The notes: generated by a model not told the origin, from the letters alone. A stretch of 64,000 nucleotides of DNA from Isoetes taiwanensis (GCA_021234155.1 JAJEKV010000008.1:6784445-6848444), one strand, 5' to 3'. Shown: positions 22,955 to 34,599, numbered from the stretch's first letter. Program-made: numbers and translations.

Positions 22955-23305
22955 TTTGTGTAATACATATGTGATTATATTTTCGATTCTATTATATTTA
23001 ACACTGCATTCACTCTACACTTTATTTTATCAACATTTTCTTTCCTCCATATAATTTGAAATACTTTTCTTCTTTTGATTATCTCGCATCCTTCCAGACC
23101 CACAATGTTTTTCTTAACCATACTTTACATCCACATGTGTACACATATTAATTCATTAGTTATATGTATTCTCATTTACATACAATTATTACACATACAT
23201 ACATTGTTATATTTACATCGCACAGATACATCTCACAGATACATTCTATGTGGCATCATTAAGTTGATGCTGCCGGAGATGAGTCGAGGAAAGGGGGTTG
23301 ATGGG

Positions 23306-24522
23306 TCACTGTGCGCCTTTGGTATCGCCAGCAGAATTGTCTGCATCAAGGAAAGGGGCAGTTCTGAAAGTAGTGTCCTTGGCGGAAGCATCGAAAACAT
23401 GCCCTAGGAGCTGTTTTTGTGTTTCTTTCGAAATAGAGTGAAGAAGCTGTTGTGTAGCACTCATAATGGTGTCCAGCTTAGCAGGCTCTGGGCGTTGGCT
23501 TAGAGTAGAGGTTGAGAGTCCTAGTTCCGAGATCATAGGGGCCGCCCCCTCTAATTCAAGGGCTCTTGTTGCGGCTTAGCTACGGACTTGGTGACAAATG
23601 CACGTACCATTTTGGGAAGTTACTGACACTTATGAGTATGTGGAACATAGCGAGCTTTGAAAGCTTGAGCAAAGTTGCCAAACCTGCACGTATTATCTGT
23701 TACGTAAGCCATTAGCTGAAGCATATACCCTTCCCACTAATTACGGGCAGGACCCGTGAGGTTATTGATAGCAAGTCTCGTGGTGGCTTTATCAGTCATC
23801 CCATACCCATTGGCAACCTAGTGGATCTCCTTTAGCCAAGACTCAGCATCTACGCCGCAGAACTGGAGGAGCTTGTGGGTCCGACAAATACTAGCGCTTG
23901 CAGAGGCAATCACTTTTTGATCCTTGTCAATGGACTTCTCTTGTTCAGTATCAGACTCGGAAGAGTCGATGGAGTCCAAATTTGAGCTGGGTGCAGTTGT
24001 AGGACGTGGGCGTTTAACGCGTCTATGGTGTGCAGGAGGGCAAAAGTATGCTGGTGGGTATCAAAAAAACGTGGCCCCAGCACTTAGATCAGCACCCTGG
24101 ATGTACTATTCTATCATAGTATTCCACTTGTTATTAGTTGGAGTTGTTACATATTTCTATTGATTACCTAATTACCATGTGCTAGTACCAGTAACACCTT
24201 AAACAAGCTGCCATATGGGGTGCTATATGAGTGCTGTCAGCATGTGTCCGGACGCCTGCTTTTGATACCCACCAGCATACTTTTGCCCAGGAACACAACA
24301 AGCCATAGACGGTGGTGCACATTGCAAAATATACAGCTGCAGTTCTTCCACCTGGTGCTTGATAAGAATGATCTCCTGCTCGCAAGTCAAACGTCGACGT
24401 TCCACTATGGCAGGCCATGGGGCCTGTCGTATTCCATCTATAGCAAAAGGGAGATTACTTATAGACGAGAAATGTGTATGAATCAAATAAAAAATGATTG
24501 AACATACACATGTAGCATCCAT
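23306..24522 (-). pseudogene. Gypsy gag, degenerate
   Basis: Minus-strand reading gives an N-terminal charged, possibly coiled stretch (frame 24223-24522: IVERRRLTCEQEIILIKHQV). After a break comes an Asp/Ser/Thr-rich linker, then the capsid-like core: AESWLKEIH, GYGMTDKATTRLAINNLTGP, NFAQAFKARYVP. This fits the Retrotrans_gag pattern WL--I-----G-TD--K---A---LTGPA--WW, with stop codons at two tryptophan positions. The C-terminal part is the frame 23306-23536. No zinc knuckle is visible. It lies on the same strand as the gypsy LTRs and so probably belongs to that element, though it is 7 kb from the 5' LTR. Confidence 0.6.
24045..24290. repeat. Inverted repeat within gag, about 29-bp arms
   Basis: GGGCAAAAGTATGCTGGTGG and the following GTATCAAAA at about 24045-24073 recur in reverse complement at about 24262-24290. 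Read in opposite directions both arms encode GQKYAGGYQK. The spacer is about 190 bp. Confidence 0.7.
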
Positions 24523-24780
24523 ATGTAAAGGACCTTATTCATAGTTTCGAATGATTTTTTTTTTTATATAATACAAATGAGAGTGCGAAGTAGGACTACA
24601 CATAGAATAGTGCACGAAGGCGAATATAATTATAACATTAGAAAAGTGACATGGAACGCTTGGGGTGGAAGGTTGTCGACTGAGAGCGAGCATTGCGAGT
24701 AAAAAGTAAATAGTATTGATTCAGGCACCTTTGACGGACAAAACATAATGTGAAGATTTAGTGATAATAAGATGTTATAT

Positions 24781-25185
24781 CTAGGCATAGTTATTCGAAG
24801 ATGTGAGTGGGTCCACGATCTTTTCAAGAGTGTTGTCCCGTAAGGACCATAGGAAGTCGTACTTATCACGAGCTTGGAGGATGATGTCCTGATACTCCAT
24901 GGTCGGGCTTACTACCAAGAGGTTGAACAAGTTGTTCATTGCCCGATAGAGTACCCAAAGGTGGTCTTCAACATCGAGGAGTACTTCATCGTTTTTGTCA
25001 TCCCAATAGGGCCATCCCCACTGCCTGGTGCTCCGTAAGTCATGGGCGGCCCTATCTCGAAGAAGCATCACAAGCTCCCATCCTTGAGTGGTATAGTGTG
25101 GCGTGTTCGATGCAGGAATCATCTCTGTGGTCAATGCTAGACCCCAAAGTAGAGGCTGGAGGATCCCTTGCCTTGAGGTACACAC
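24781..25185 (-). CDS. Unrecognised 134-codon ORF in the gypsy 5' region
   Basis: An open frame on the element's coding strand, upstream of gag. The product has aromatic and acidic stretches (TRQWGWPYWDDKNDEVLLDV, YDFLWSLRDNTLEKIV) and looks like a folded protein. No family recognised. A further frame on the same strand at 25454-25699 (81 codons) may be an upstream piece of the same decayed protein. Some gypsy lineages (Ogre/Tat) carry an extra ORF before gag, but I see no motif that proves it here. Confidence 0.3.
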   Translation of the reverse strand: MCTSRQGILQPLLWGLALTTEMIPASNTPHYTTQGWELVMLLRDRAAHDLRSTRQWGWPYWDDKNDEVLLDVEDHLWVLYRAMNNLFNLLVVSPTMEYQDIILQARDKYDFLWSLRDNTLEKIVDPLTSSNNYA

Positions 25186-25699
25186 CTGTTATGGATTATG
25201 ACTTTGAGACGCTTAAGGGGGTAAGGAATAGAATAACCATATGGTGGTTACTAACGAAGGTTCAAGCATAAGGGTTTTCTATTATGAGATTGAGAGAGTT
25301 TAGTGCATCCATCTCATCATGAGGGAGCCAAAGCCGACGACATCTAAAACTGATCAAAAGTTGAAGTTGACATGATAACCTAAGAAAATAGGTTAATTGT
25401 GACAAAGCATGGTTGATATTGGGGACACAAAGAATATTTAGCTGAAGGAGCCTTTAGAAAAGCTCTTCATGTGGGGTAGTGGCCTTCGGAATAATGGCAT
25501 AATATCCCATGGGGGAATCATAGTTTATGTATGGGACTGAAGTCCTATAAAGCAGTAAGGAAATGGTTGAAGTACCTAGGGGCCCTATCAAAATGTAGGC
25601 CGCATATACCATTCCAACATAGAGTTGGCTACTGTCCATTTGGGAAGTCGGTGGCACAGCCACATCATAAAGGTACATAGGCAATGGGTTTTGTTTCAA

Positions 25700-28040
25700 A
25701 GAACTACCGAGGTTACACTTTAGCTAAGTTAGAGCAGAGCTCCAGCATTGTGGGATGAGGATATATGTTTACTATGTACGTATTATGTACACATATGATA
25801 AACATCTCGGAGAGGTAATGTATGCAGTGACACGAGGAGAGAAAGACGAGTGTATCCCATAGGTACCAATGAAGGGTCTGGAGTATGTCTGGAACGTGCA
25901 AACAACAGTGAATCTATTGGATGGTAAGGTATGATGTTGTAGTTGGCACTTGAAATAAATATCAACGAGCAATAGAATAAAGCTTAGGATGATGGGGTTG
26001 AGCAGTATAATAGTGCAATTCCAAGATGCGTAGCGAATAGCAGTTACCTACTAGAAGATCGAATATTGTCTTGCATAGACATCGAAGACTAGATCTCCCA
26101 CATGATCCATACCCGGATCAGGCAGAGGCGACCCCCATGGGTTAGATGGAAGTGTAAGTTAGAACACATAGTGCTCGAACATCGATACAAGCCATCGATA
26201 CAAGCCAGGGTAGATACTTTAGAAAGGTTTAGAAAAAGCAAGGGAGGCACCTTGATGACTCTAGGTAACTTAGGATTCTTATGAAAGCTCTCTCGCTAAT
26301 TTAGGGCATGATTATGGCTTAGATGAGGATGCCAAGTCACTGGTAATGCCACAACAGTGGCATAATATCATCACAGAGAAACGTAATGACTAACATTTCT
26401 AGGGCGCGCGACAACGTTGAATCCTAACCCCCAATGATATGTGGGTTAATAACATTTGGGGTGGATGCAAGCTTGGACATAAATTGCTATATCATATGGC
26501 ATATAATAGCGGCTTAGAAGCCACAAGACAGTTAAAGAATACCTAAAGGAGTAAATGAATTGGTGACCCTATGGAATAAAAGCTACAACCAAAGGGTGAA
26601 TTCTATATGCTGTATCACGTGAAAGGGCCGGGATAACGAATTGACCATGGACGTAGAAAGCTTATTAAGGAAGAAAAGGAATGAAGGACCCTTGTTCGTG
26701 ATATTTAGCGGCCCAGATGGGAAGGTTATTACCAAACATAAAGGGTGGTCTTTCCCAACCTGCAAAAAATAGATTTTTGGCTTCAAAGGCAGCAAGAGCA
26801 GAAAAGCTCTTTAAAGGTTTGGTGCATGGCTTAGGAAAGAAGGCTTTCATTTTCTAGGACAACATGGTGAATTGAATTCACCAAGAACCTTTTTAATAGA
26901 AGAGGCCTCTCTTGAGAGGTCTTTGAGTAGTACCGTCCTTTGGGATATCCACATAATCCCTTAGAATATGTAAGTTTATTTGTGGAACTTAATGACGTTT
27001 AGGCACTAAAGTAATGGTTCGAAACACTTTGCCCCAACCATATCTAGATACCCTAGAAGGAGATGACAATTCAACAATGGTTGGGTGCCATTAGACCGTT
27101 ATGGTAGAACAACTCCGAAAGAGGATAGGCCATCGTCAATTTGACAGGCGTATTGACATCGCTGTGGGGGTTTCAACACAAGCAATCGCTATGTGTTATA
27201 GAGTATGTAGCGCGATCTGGGGAAGTGATCCATAAAAGGAACATGACCATTGAGAAGAAGTATTGAAGGGTGATAGGATTAAAGAAATCCAAACCCATGG
27301 TCTAGAGGGGTGCTGCATGGCAGTCTATAGTCGGTTGGGCCAAGTGAGATCCTCTCTCTGGGAAATGAGGCGATTCAAGGCTTAGACACTAAAGAGAAAC
27401 AACGTTAATTATAGTTATATCTATAAAATGTTACTTAACCCTTAATATATAACGTTGAATAAGGTCTAATATAAAGCATATGAATATAGTATAGATTAAA
27501 TCATGGCAAGGCCCGAAGAAATTTTGTTATCAAGGCATCTACCAAAGGAAAAAGAATATTTAAAGCTATAGGTCTAGGAATGTCAATAACTAGACATTAT
27601 TATCCAAAAGAATATCCAAGTTGATAGTGGATTAGAATCTAACTTAGAAGTCTCTATCTTACTCAGAGGAGTTCCCTTCCACCGCTCAGCGTGAAAGTTC
27701 ATCGATATAGTTGGGGGAACCATTCCGCAGTGATAGTAAGAACCCTTAGGTTATTCCTACCCCACCATGGTTGCACAAGTCCGGCGGAGTTGTTGCCACC
27801 ACATCGTTGGTTTAGGGAGAGATGATTACTAGACCGAAGTCTTAGTAGAGAAACAGAGATACTATTAGGTAAGTATAACAAGGGACTATTATATTTATTG
27901 AAAGGAGGCTTATCGTGTTGGTAAAGGGTTTGGATGTGTGGTGGGAGGGCAAGGGTTTAAGTTCCTATAATACAGTCTTATATAGAAAGTTGCTATGCAG
28001 AGAAAACAGAGCATATAAGAAATATGTGGAACCACATTCA
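25700..28040. other. Gypsy-internal region, decayed, no family recognised
   Basis: Short minus-strand frames (for example 26583-26795 and 26665-26850, the latter reading AFEAKNLFFAGWERPPFMFG) suggest decayed coding sequence, but no domain can be named. There is no element boundary that I can support. Confidence 0.3.
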
Positions 28041-28194
28041 AGGAAGCTTGGCATGGTGGTAAGCGCTTAAAGCTTTAGTTGGAAGGTCGCAAGTTCAAAT
28101 CTATGTTGAGGGGGCAAAAAGACATTTATATGGTGAAAATATGATGGAATTTTTATACGGCAAAAATATGTTTTTTTTTTTTTTTTTTTTTTTA
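28041..28194 (+). mobile_element. Possible tRNA-derived SINE with T-run tail
   Basis: A pol III A-box-like TGGTGGTAAGCGC is followed about 30 bases later by a B-box-like GGTCGCAAGTTCAAATC, and the unit ends in about 24 T (28171-28194). Size and order fit a short plant SINE. A clear target-site duplication was not found, so this remains tentative. Confidence 0.4.
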
Positions 28195-28598
28195 TTGCAA
28201 GTAATATTTTAGTTGGAAGCTTCTAGCTCTTTACTCATAGTATAGTACTTTGGGTGGATTCACATGATAAAATAATATCAACAGGTCTGGGTAATATGTT
28301 TGCCCAATATGTATTTGTAAAGGGATTAAACATCCATATCGGCATGATTTGTCTATGCACGATTTAACAGATAAGGTTGATCATAATTTGTCAGTACAGG
28401 ATATACAATGGTCTACGTAGCATGGTAGAGGCCATATGGCCATTAAAGATATTACAATATTTACTTACATTTATTAAACAAAACTAAAGAAAATTAAACC
28501 CTAAAACGTTGCATTTACTGAAGGTGGGCTTGAAAGACAGTAAATGCCTCTTGACCTAGCAGAAGATCTATGACAGTGATCCAATAGCCAATTTTCTC

Positions 28599-28956
28599 TT
28601 GGGTACATGCGCCCACATAATGGGCTACTTTTCGGATGGTAATTACACATCGGATTCTGATAATGAAGAATTTAACATTGCTGATTTGAAGCGGGAGCTT
28701 GAAGCTTATACAGTTAAGACTGGTAAGTCTAATCACAGAATGTATTCTAGATGCACTAGAGGCGGCTGTGGCCAAAAAAGAGGCATTTTTCAAAGAGATG
28801 ATAGAAGCTATCAAAGAGGTCCCAAGCATTTCGGCAAAAGGCGATGAGTATCAAGATATACAAAAAATCCAGGAAACTCAGGAGATGGATGGGGATCCAG
28901 ACTTCGATCAGGTTTCATTTAAGATCTATAAGTTTAATTGGTTGTTATATAGATAA
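28599..28956 (+). other. Two overlapping short frames, unknown
   Basis: Frame 28599-28847 contains GYFSDGNYTSDSDNEEFNIADLKRELEAY. Frame 28699-28956 contains a helical, charged stretch EAAVAKKEAFFKEMIEAIKE. The two could be one ancestral charged protein broken by a frameshift, since the first loses good composition where the second gains it. No family recognised. Confidence 0.25.
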
Positions 28957-29608
28957 ATTTATCTGCTAGTTCCAGATCTCGCATGATGAAACTTATAAGG
29001 CAAGTTTGCTCATAAGGATTCAGGCGGCGGTTAGATGCATTAGAAATACATCTGTAAGGCACCAAATAAAGGGTTAAATTCTGATTTTTAAAGTCATAGA
29101 TGTTACAGTAATAGTCCACTGACTGGAAGTCACCCTATACACTAGTAACAATGGCTTTTAGTTGTTCCAAAACAAGATGCAATTCTATCTATCAATAAAT
29201 AAGGACGATGTATCAGTATTTTACCATTGGATGGTCTAGATTTGGCCTTCTTGTTGTGATTATTCAACAGGGAAAAACTGTAAAGCTATGAGAAGATCTA
29301 CATAAACATGAATAATTTAGGGCAGGTGTGAAGCTCTGGAATAATTTAGATCAGTGATAACAATATCTAAATGCATAACTTCATGGTTTTCAGTGGAAAT
29401 ACAAAAGTTATTCTCTGATTTCAGTTCATTTTTGTTGTCAAGACTTACTAATAGGGCAAAAGGAACAATGGGTAATCAGCGAAGAGCTGAAAACCCCAAC
29501 GTACCTTTTGGCCCTTGCCCTGATACCATTCTCATGCTAACATGGTATTGTTTGGCTTCAGGTACGGGGTTTTCTTCTCATTGTCTCTCTTTCTTTACAA
29601 GTATGGTT
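28957..29608. other. No supported gene
   Basis: AT-rich sequence up to the left edge of the 5-kb duplicated segment. The frame at 29354-29635 has no recognisable domain. Confidence 0.4.
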
Positions 29609-31794
29609 TGGCTGCAAGGATGGATCAAGTTCTGATAAAAATAGCAGTTGGCGTTCTTATACAACACACTGATATGTCTACTGAGCACATGAACAGGGTT
29701 CTTTTATATCTGAGTTTATATTCCTGCAAAGTTTGCTTATAATACATTCTGCTGAATGATATAGATATTGATATATTTTCGGCTTAAAAGTCTATGATAT
29801 ACGGATCTTAAAAAGGAAAAAGATCTATGGATATATTTTGTAAGTAAGTTCCTCTCATGAAATGAAACTTACTATTTTGAGATAAGATAAATAATGGAAA
29901 AGACCTCTGTCACAAATATATCAGGTATTCGGATCTGATCTGATTGGTGTATCATAATTTTGAACCTGTATGACCATACTAATGGTTATGCTATGATTAA
30001 CTAAGGCATATAAGCCAGTAAATACATATAATAGGTTGGACAGATCGAAATTATTGACTGGTCCCTAAAGGTTCTTTGTAAACTTTAATTTTTTATAATA
30101 GGATGGCCAGGGTGGGGTAATAAGATCCCAATTTGGCTGAACATAATAGGCCCTTGGCAAAACCACATTATGAAATCTAACGAAATGCATGTGATAGAGA
30201 TCATCTAGCTGGATCTAAATTCTAAAGTCACAAATACCGTTTAATGATCTTCTGGCATAAAAGGATATAGCTGAAACAGAATATTAAATATCAATCAGGC
30301 TACAAGTTTAGCACTAGATAAACATAGTAAGGTTCTAGAAAAGCACTTGGTCTAAGACTCGAAGTTTGTCAGGCTTCAAATACAGTTTTGGTTATGACAT
30401 GTTGTCTCTCTCAAGTCTTAAATGTGAATATAACTGTCATCTAATCCCTAAGGCAGATACCACTTTTGTATAAATTATTACACCAGTATGGGAATATCTA
30501 TGTGATCTAGTGATGTATATATTTGAGTTGATTATGAGGGGTGATACTACACTAGAAAGCTCGCTCATGCTAGTAGTAAAGTGATAATACGAGTGCTATT
30601 TTTTTTTATTTTTTTTTTAATGCGATAAATATTGCCATTGCAAATAATAGAAAAATAGTGCAAGTCATACTAAGTCTCGAAAGTTCCCTTCAAATAGCCA
30701 TATATATGTCTCTCAAGTTGTACCTCCCTCAAGTGGAGCATCGTAAATTGTAACAACATAGCATTGTGCCAATCTTGGTGATACATTGGTGCTAGGCACA
30801 CAACCATTACGTCAAGGTAAAGATTTGAAGTTAAAAGATCATTTGTTGTCTTTATACACGAAATAGGAGGTTTTTTAGTTGAATATGAAGAAAAATGGCA
30901 TGCTTGCCACTTGTCAATATTCTATAAATTGCTTGCATGCATAGTTCTCTTTTGCTTTCTCCTTGAACACTTTAAAGTAGTATTTCAATGAATTGTTGGC
31001 TAGTAAACATTTCAAAGGTAAACGGCCGTGGGTGGATAAAGGTACGTTTACTCCAATTACAATCTTCACATGCAAGTTTCACTTAGGATTTGCCAAAAAG
31101 AGCAACCCTAACATGTAGGGTTTTTTCTACAAAAAGGAGCCGCTTTGTATCCGCTTGTTCTTGCTAAATCTTCTGTCTCTTCATGCCTAGTTTGGCTGCC
31201 ATTCTGCTGGCAGATCTGATCCTATTTCTCTCACGAGAAGTCTAATGTGCCTTTTGAAAGATTGGTGACCTTGAATGGGCGAAAATGCCAAGAGCTATGT
31301 GACGGCACTTAGTGTCATGCGCACATTCCCAGCCTCTGTTAGAATAGATGGAGGTATGCTGCTGTACAGTCTTAGCATCAGTTGCATGTCATGGCTTAGA
31401 ATGGAAAATGGCTACTGTTCTAGCTACATTTTTGTGGATGCACAATAAAGGAACAATCTCATACACATTCAACTGAATACGGGTGAAATACGGGTTTCTT
31501 TTTCAATTCTAAGACTCCATTTTGCTCGACAGGCACTCTGTGTGCCCGAACCCATTTGATGTCGTTTTGATGCGGGATGCTGGTGTCCCTAGGGTAATTG
31601 GATTGTCTTCGACATGTTGGTGCAAAAATTAGCTCAATCCGAGTTACCTAGAGAAAGTTATGGCCTGTGAAAATAAGGGACCTCTTTTTTCTCCAGAAAC
31701 TTAACATATTTGATTCTAAGGACTTACGCCTTAATTCCTCCTCCCATAACTAGGTCAACATACATACTAGTTATGGAATTGGGATGGTTCCACA

Positions 31795-31810
31795 CATGCT
31801 CAGATACCAC
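31795..31810 (-). promoter_or_regulatory. Primer-binding site, initiator tRNA-Met type
   Basis: Minus strand G-TGGTATCTGAGCAT directly follows the CGTCACA end of the 5' LTR. The usual plant PBS is TGGTATCAGAGC; one base differs. The copy in the second segment is at 38970-38985. Confidence 0.72.
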
Positions 31811-32168
31811 TGTGACGTTCCCCGAATCCATACGATGCTCCCATCGTATAAATACGAGAAATTTCCCTCCCATGGCGACTCCATCACCACGGAAAGGTGG
31901 TCCGTCTAACTCGGAACACTCGTGATGGCCAAGTGTCCGAGTGAAGGACACAGAAGTGTCATTCGTCCCACACCTTCTATGGGAATCCTATATAGCAGAA
32001 GCGTACATGCATGTTAGCACCTGGCAACAATACTAATAAATAATATACCACCATGAAGGGTGGCCCATCATCATCAAGCAACGAGGTAATTAATGGTGCA
32101 TTAATTATTTATAGTGACTTTTTCACGTATTTATATCCAAAAGGCATATAAATACGCAGAATGTCACA
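31811..32168 (-). repeat. 5' LTR of the gypsy element (internally deleted, 358 bp)
   Basis: On the + strand it runs TGTGACGTTCC to AATGTCACA. It matches the LTR at 12398-13403 except for a deletion of about 650 bases after CCCATCATCATCAAG. It is flanked on the right by ATGTC (32169-32173), the TSD partner of 12393-12397. Confidence 0.78.
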
Positions 32169-32173
32169 ATGTC

Positions 32174-33060
32174 TCAAAAAAAAAAAGATTGATTCAAAAG
32201 AGAATCAAAAGCGGATATAAGTCAAGTCATTCTACTACAAAAGAGAATCGATAGTTGATATCACTCAGAGTCAAGAAGCAATATTGATGAGTTGATTAAT
32301 AACTGTGTTAAGATCCAGGAAAAGTTCAGCTCTATTCAAAATACTATCAACAAGCATAAAAGGGGCAAATCACTAATATTTCTCTAGAATTACTACTTCC
32401 CACTTCCCCACCATCCAACTCTCTTGATACCCCTAATTGTCAGACTTCTCATTCCTCTCTCCCTTCCACTGACCATTCTCTCATTCCTCCTATTATTGTC
32501 CCTACCTATCATGTTAGTTTATGGCAAAGAAATGCTCTAGTCCCTTACTCGCTACAAAGAAGATTGATGTAATGACACTACAAATTAGTAGAGAATATGA
32601 TTGAAGAGACTTTTCTTCTCTATTGTCAAGAAGAAAAAAATAAAAAATTGTCTAGTAAACACAAAAACATTGCTATTGAGGAGCTGGCCAATGATTGCTC
32701 TAGTCTGGATCAACAAGATATGGCTCTAGATGACCTTGAAGTATCTTCAAACATAGTTAATGCCCTTTCTAAACTCCATTTCAGTGAAATCTTTTCTGAT
32801 TTTCAAATGTCTCCATATGGCAATGGTGATTGTTCTCAAAATGAAAAAAGAGAGAGAACTGGAACTCCAAAATTGTATCTCTGCCAGTTTACAATATCAG
32901 CCTTTGAAGGATCTTGTTCCTATTGGCGGCACTTTAGTTCCCTCCATTATTCGGGGATGCCCGAAATGGAAGAAGGAAGCTAGAAAAAAGGGTACCTTAA
33001 ATAGACATACTATGCCCACAGAAGAAATTACACCCTGCAAGTGTGTGAAATCATAATGGC
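32174..33060 (+). pseudogene. LINE ORF1 remnant, right half of the split LINE
   Basis: Resumes immediately after the TSD. It contains a Pro/Ser/Thr-rich spacer (about 32,390-32,520) and a frame at 32597-32983 with acidic DQQDMALDDLEVSSN. A basic end follows in another frame (PKWKKEARKKGTL), as in the ORF1 C-terminus. Stops and frameshifts are present. The second copy (39772-40158 frame) differs by small indels. Confidence 0.6.
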
Positions 33061-33125
33061 CCAACCAAGTTTACAAGAAGCAATGGTGACAGCACCCCTG
33101 AATCTCTATCTAAAAAATCTCTATC

Positions 33126-33806
33126 ATGAGAGTTATCTCCTGGAATTTAAGAGGGATTAAAGGTCCTACAAAGAGAAAAAGTTTTGTTGCTAATATTTGA
33201 GAGTACAAAGTTGATTTCATCCTTATCGAAGAGCACCATCTTCCGAGCTCTAAGGCCAACAATCCAACTAATTAGATCAAAGCTGGTGCTCACTCTATAG
33301 TTATTCCATCTTGTGGTACTAAAGGGGGGCTTGCCATAATTTGGTCAAATGTTAATGTTATCTCAACTTATAATAGTCTTAACTCTAGATGGCAGTATGT
33401 TATATGGGAATCTGATGGCCAAAACATTGGCATTATTAACATTTATACTCAGACTGAACCTCATGAGAGAGATTTACTATGGCAAAATATTCAGCAAACC
33501 ATCTTAAACCTTCCTCACATTGATTGGATTATGATTGGAGATTTCAATAACACTCCCCAATGGGATATGAAGTTGTGAAAAATACCCGAGAGATGCAGGT
33601 GGAATAGTCTACTTGCGCAAAATCTTTTCTACCACATTCCTTGCTCCGATGTTAAATTCTCTTGGTTAAGTAAAAGAAACCTACACTAATTCATCTACCA
33701 GTAGCCTTTTAAATTGTCTAGTCACAGAAGACAAAGGTGCTATTCTTTCAGATCACCAACCAGTCATTATTGACTTCAAGGACCTTAGCCAGCAGAGAAC
33801 TTAGTC
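33126..33806 (+). pseudogene. LINE ORF2 endonuclease domain, decayed
   Basis: Begins MRVISWNLRGIKGPTKRK 60-70 nt after the ORF1 end, like the ORF2 start of the nested LINE. APE endonuclease motifs follow: IEEHHLP (catalytic Glu present), GTKGGLAIIWSN, IMIGDFNNTPQWDMKL and LSDHQPVII. Several in-frame stops show it is dead. The similarity ends near 33,806, before the reverse transcriptase. Duplicate at 40301-40981. Confidence 0.8.
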
Positions 33807-34187
33807 CAAGAATATAATGGGCTCTAATGGTTGTGCCTCTATAGTACAACGTCTTATGGTAACCGTGTACATGTCGATGTACTCAATATCTACTAGTGAG
33901 TGGCAGTATAATATACGTATTTATATCGTATATTATCCTGGAACGTCACACCCCCTAACCCACAACCGAATTTGGGTTAGAAGCTTTGCTATCGAAGAGT
34001 CTATTGTCAGACATATGACGAAACTATTTTCTGCATCGACCCTCTGACTTCTTAATTTCCTTCCAGAGTGCCAGCGAAATTCAAAGGTCAAGCATCCAAT
34101 ATAAATAATTTCAAATTATTGAAATTGTTGTTATGTTGCCAATTGAAAAAAAAAGGGGCCAACAACTTTCAAATTAAACAACTCTTC
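33807..34187. other. Non-coding stretch between LINE fragments
   Basis: Contains TGGAACGTCACA (about 33,950) resembling the end of the gypsy LTR family, followed by CCCCCTAACCC. No gene was seen. A short inverted repeat ATTTCAAATTATTGAAAT lies near 34,110. Confidence 0.35.
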
Positions 34188-34502
34188 TTAAAATTCTAAT
34201 GGTCTCATTATAGTGGAACATAAAACAAAAATCCAAATACTCCAGATGGCAACTTGCTTTAAGGTATTTATAAAATCATTATTTCCACTTAAAAATAGGC
34301 AAGTAGAATCATGAGGATCTATTCTGTAACCAGCTTGATACGTAATGTCTCTCAACCAACTCCATAAAATGGAAGTTCTAAGACAACTAAAAATATAAGA
34401 GGTGGTTTTAGGATACCCTTTGCACATGTCACAGATAATATCAAAGTTGGGTGCAGAATTCCCCAGCCACTTTTTGAGAAAACATTTGGAGGGAATAGCC
34501 AA
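34188..34502 (-). pseudogene. LINE ORF2 C-terminal zinc-finger (zf-RVT-like) fragment
   Basis: A 104-codon minus-strand frame with CFLKKWLGNSAPNFDIICDM, CKGYPKTTSYIFSCLRTSIL and WSWLRD. These have the Cys-x2-Cys ... His/Tyr ... Cys spacing and W--L ending of the finger after LINE reverse transcriptases. It is an isolated 3' piece of another LINE copy, opposite in strand to the endonuclease fragment beside it. Duplicate at 41363-41677. Confidence 0.62.
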
Positions 34503-34599
34503 ATGGAGAGTTCACTAGACCATGAGTTGGCCCAAGTGGCACTTGCTAATTTACCTTATTTAATAATTAGTTAATAATTAGCTAATCTTGCATAATCTT

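Larger units (their letters stand above)
12398..32168 (-). mobile_element. Ty3/gypsy-type LTR retrotransposon, decayed, carrying a nested LINE
   Basis: The element reads right to left. Its 3' LTR is 12398-13403 and its 5' LTR 31811-32168. Both begin TGTGAC- on the + strand and end -GTCACA, share roughly 90% of bases over the first 270, and are flanked by the same 5-bp TSD ATGTC (12393-12397 and 32169-32173). A purine-rich tract lies next to the 3' LTR (13404-13416) and an initiator-tRNA-Met-type PBS next to the 5' LTR. Integrase-end/chromodomain-like coding lies at 14.1-14.35 kb and gag at 23.3-24.5 kb. Protease, reverse transcriptase and RNase H were not found, so pol is mostly deleted. Without the 7.9-kb nested LINE the element is about 11.8 kb. 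LTR divergence and stops show it is old. Confidence 0.78.
29609..34596. repeat. Duplicated segment A, first copy (4,988 bp)
   Basis: Almost identical to 36784-41771 at a constant offset of 7,175. It contains the 5' end of the gypsy element (LTR, PBS), the right half of the split LINE and a minus-strand LINE zinc-finger fragment. Differences are few: one A/G change (31069 region) and clusters of one-base indels around 32.17-32.28, 32.52-32.56, 32.92-32.96 and 34.09 kb. The right edge joins, through three extra bases (CTT), to a copied piece of the nested LINE. Confidence 0.92.

Noticed and set aside
29514-29535. Second primer-binding site (TGGTATCAGGGCAAGG on the minus strand)
   Set aside because: No LTR end (CA) precedes it and no LTR-like sequence could be found on its right.
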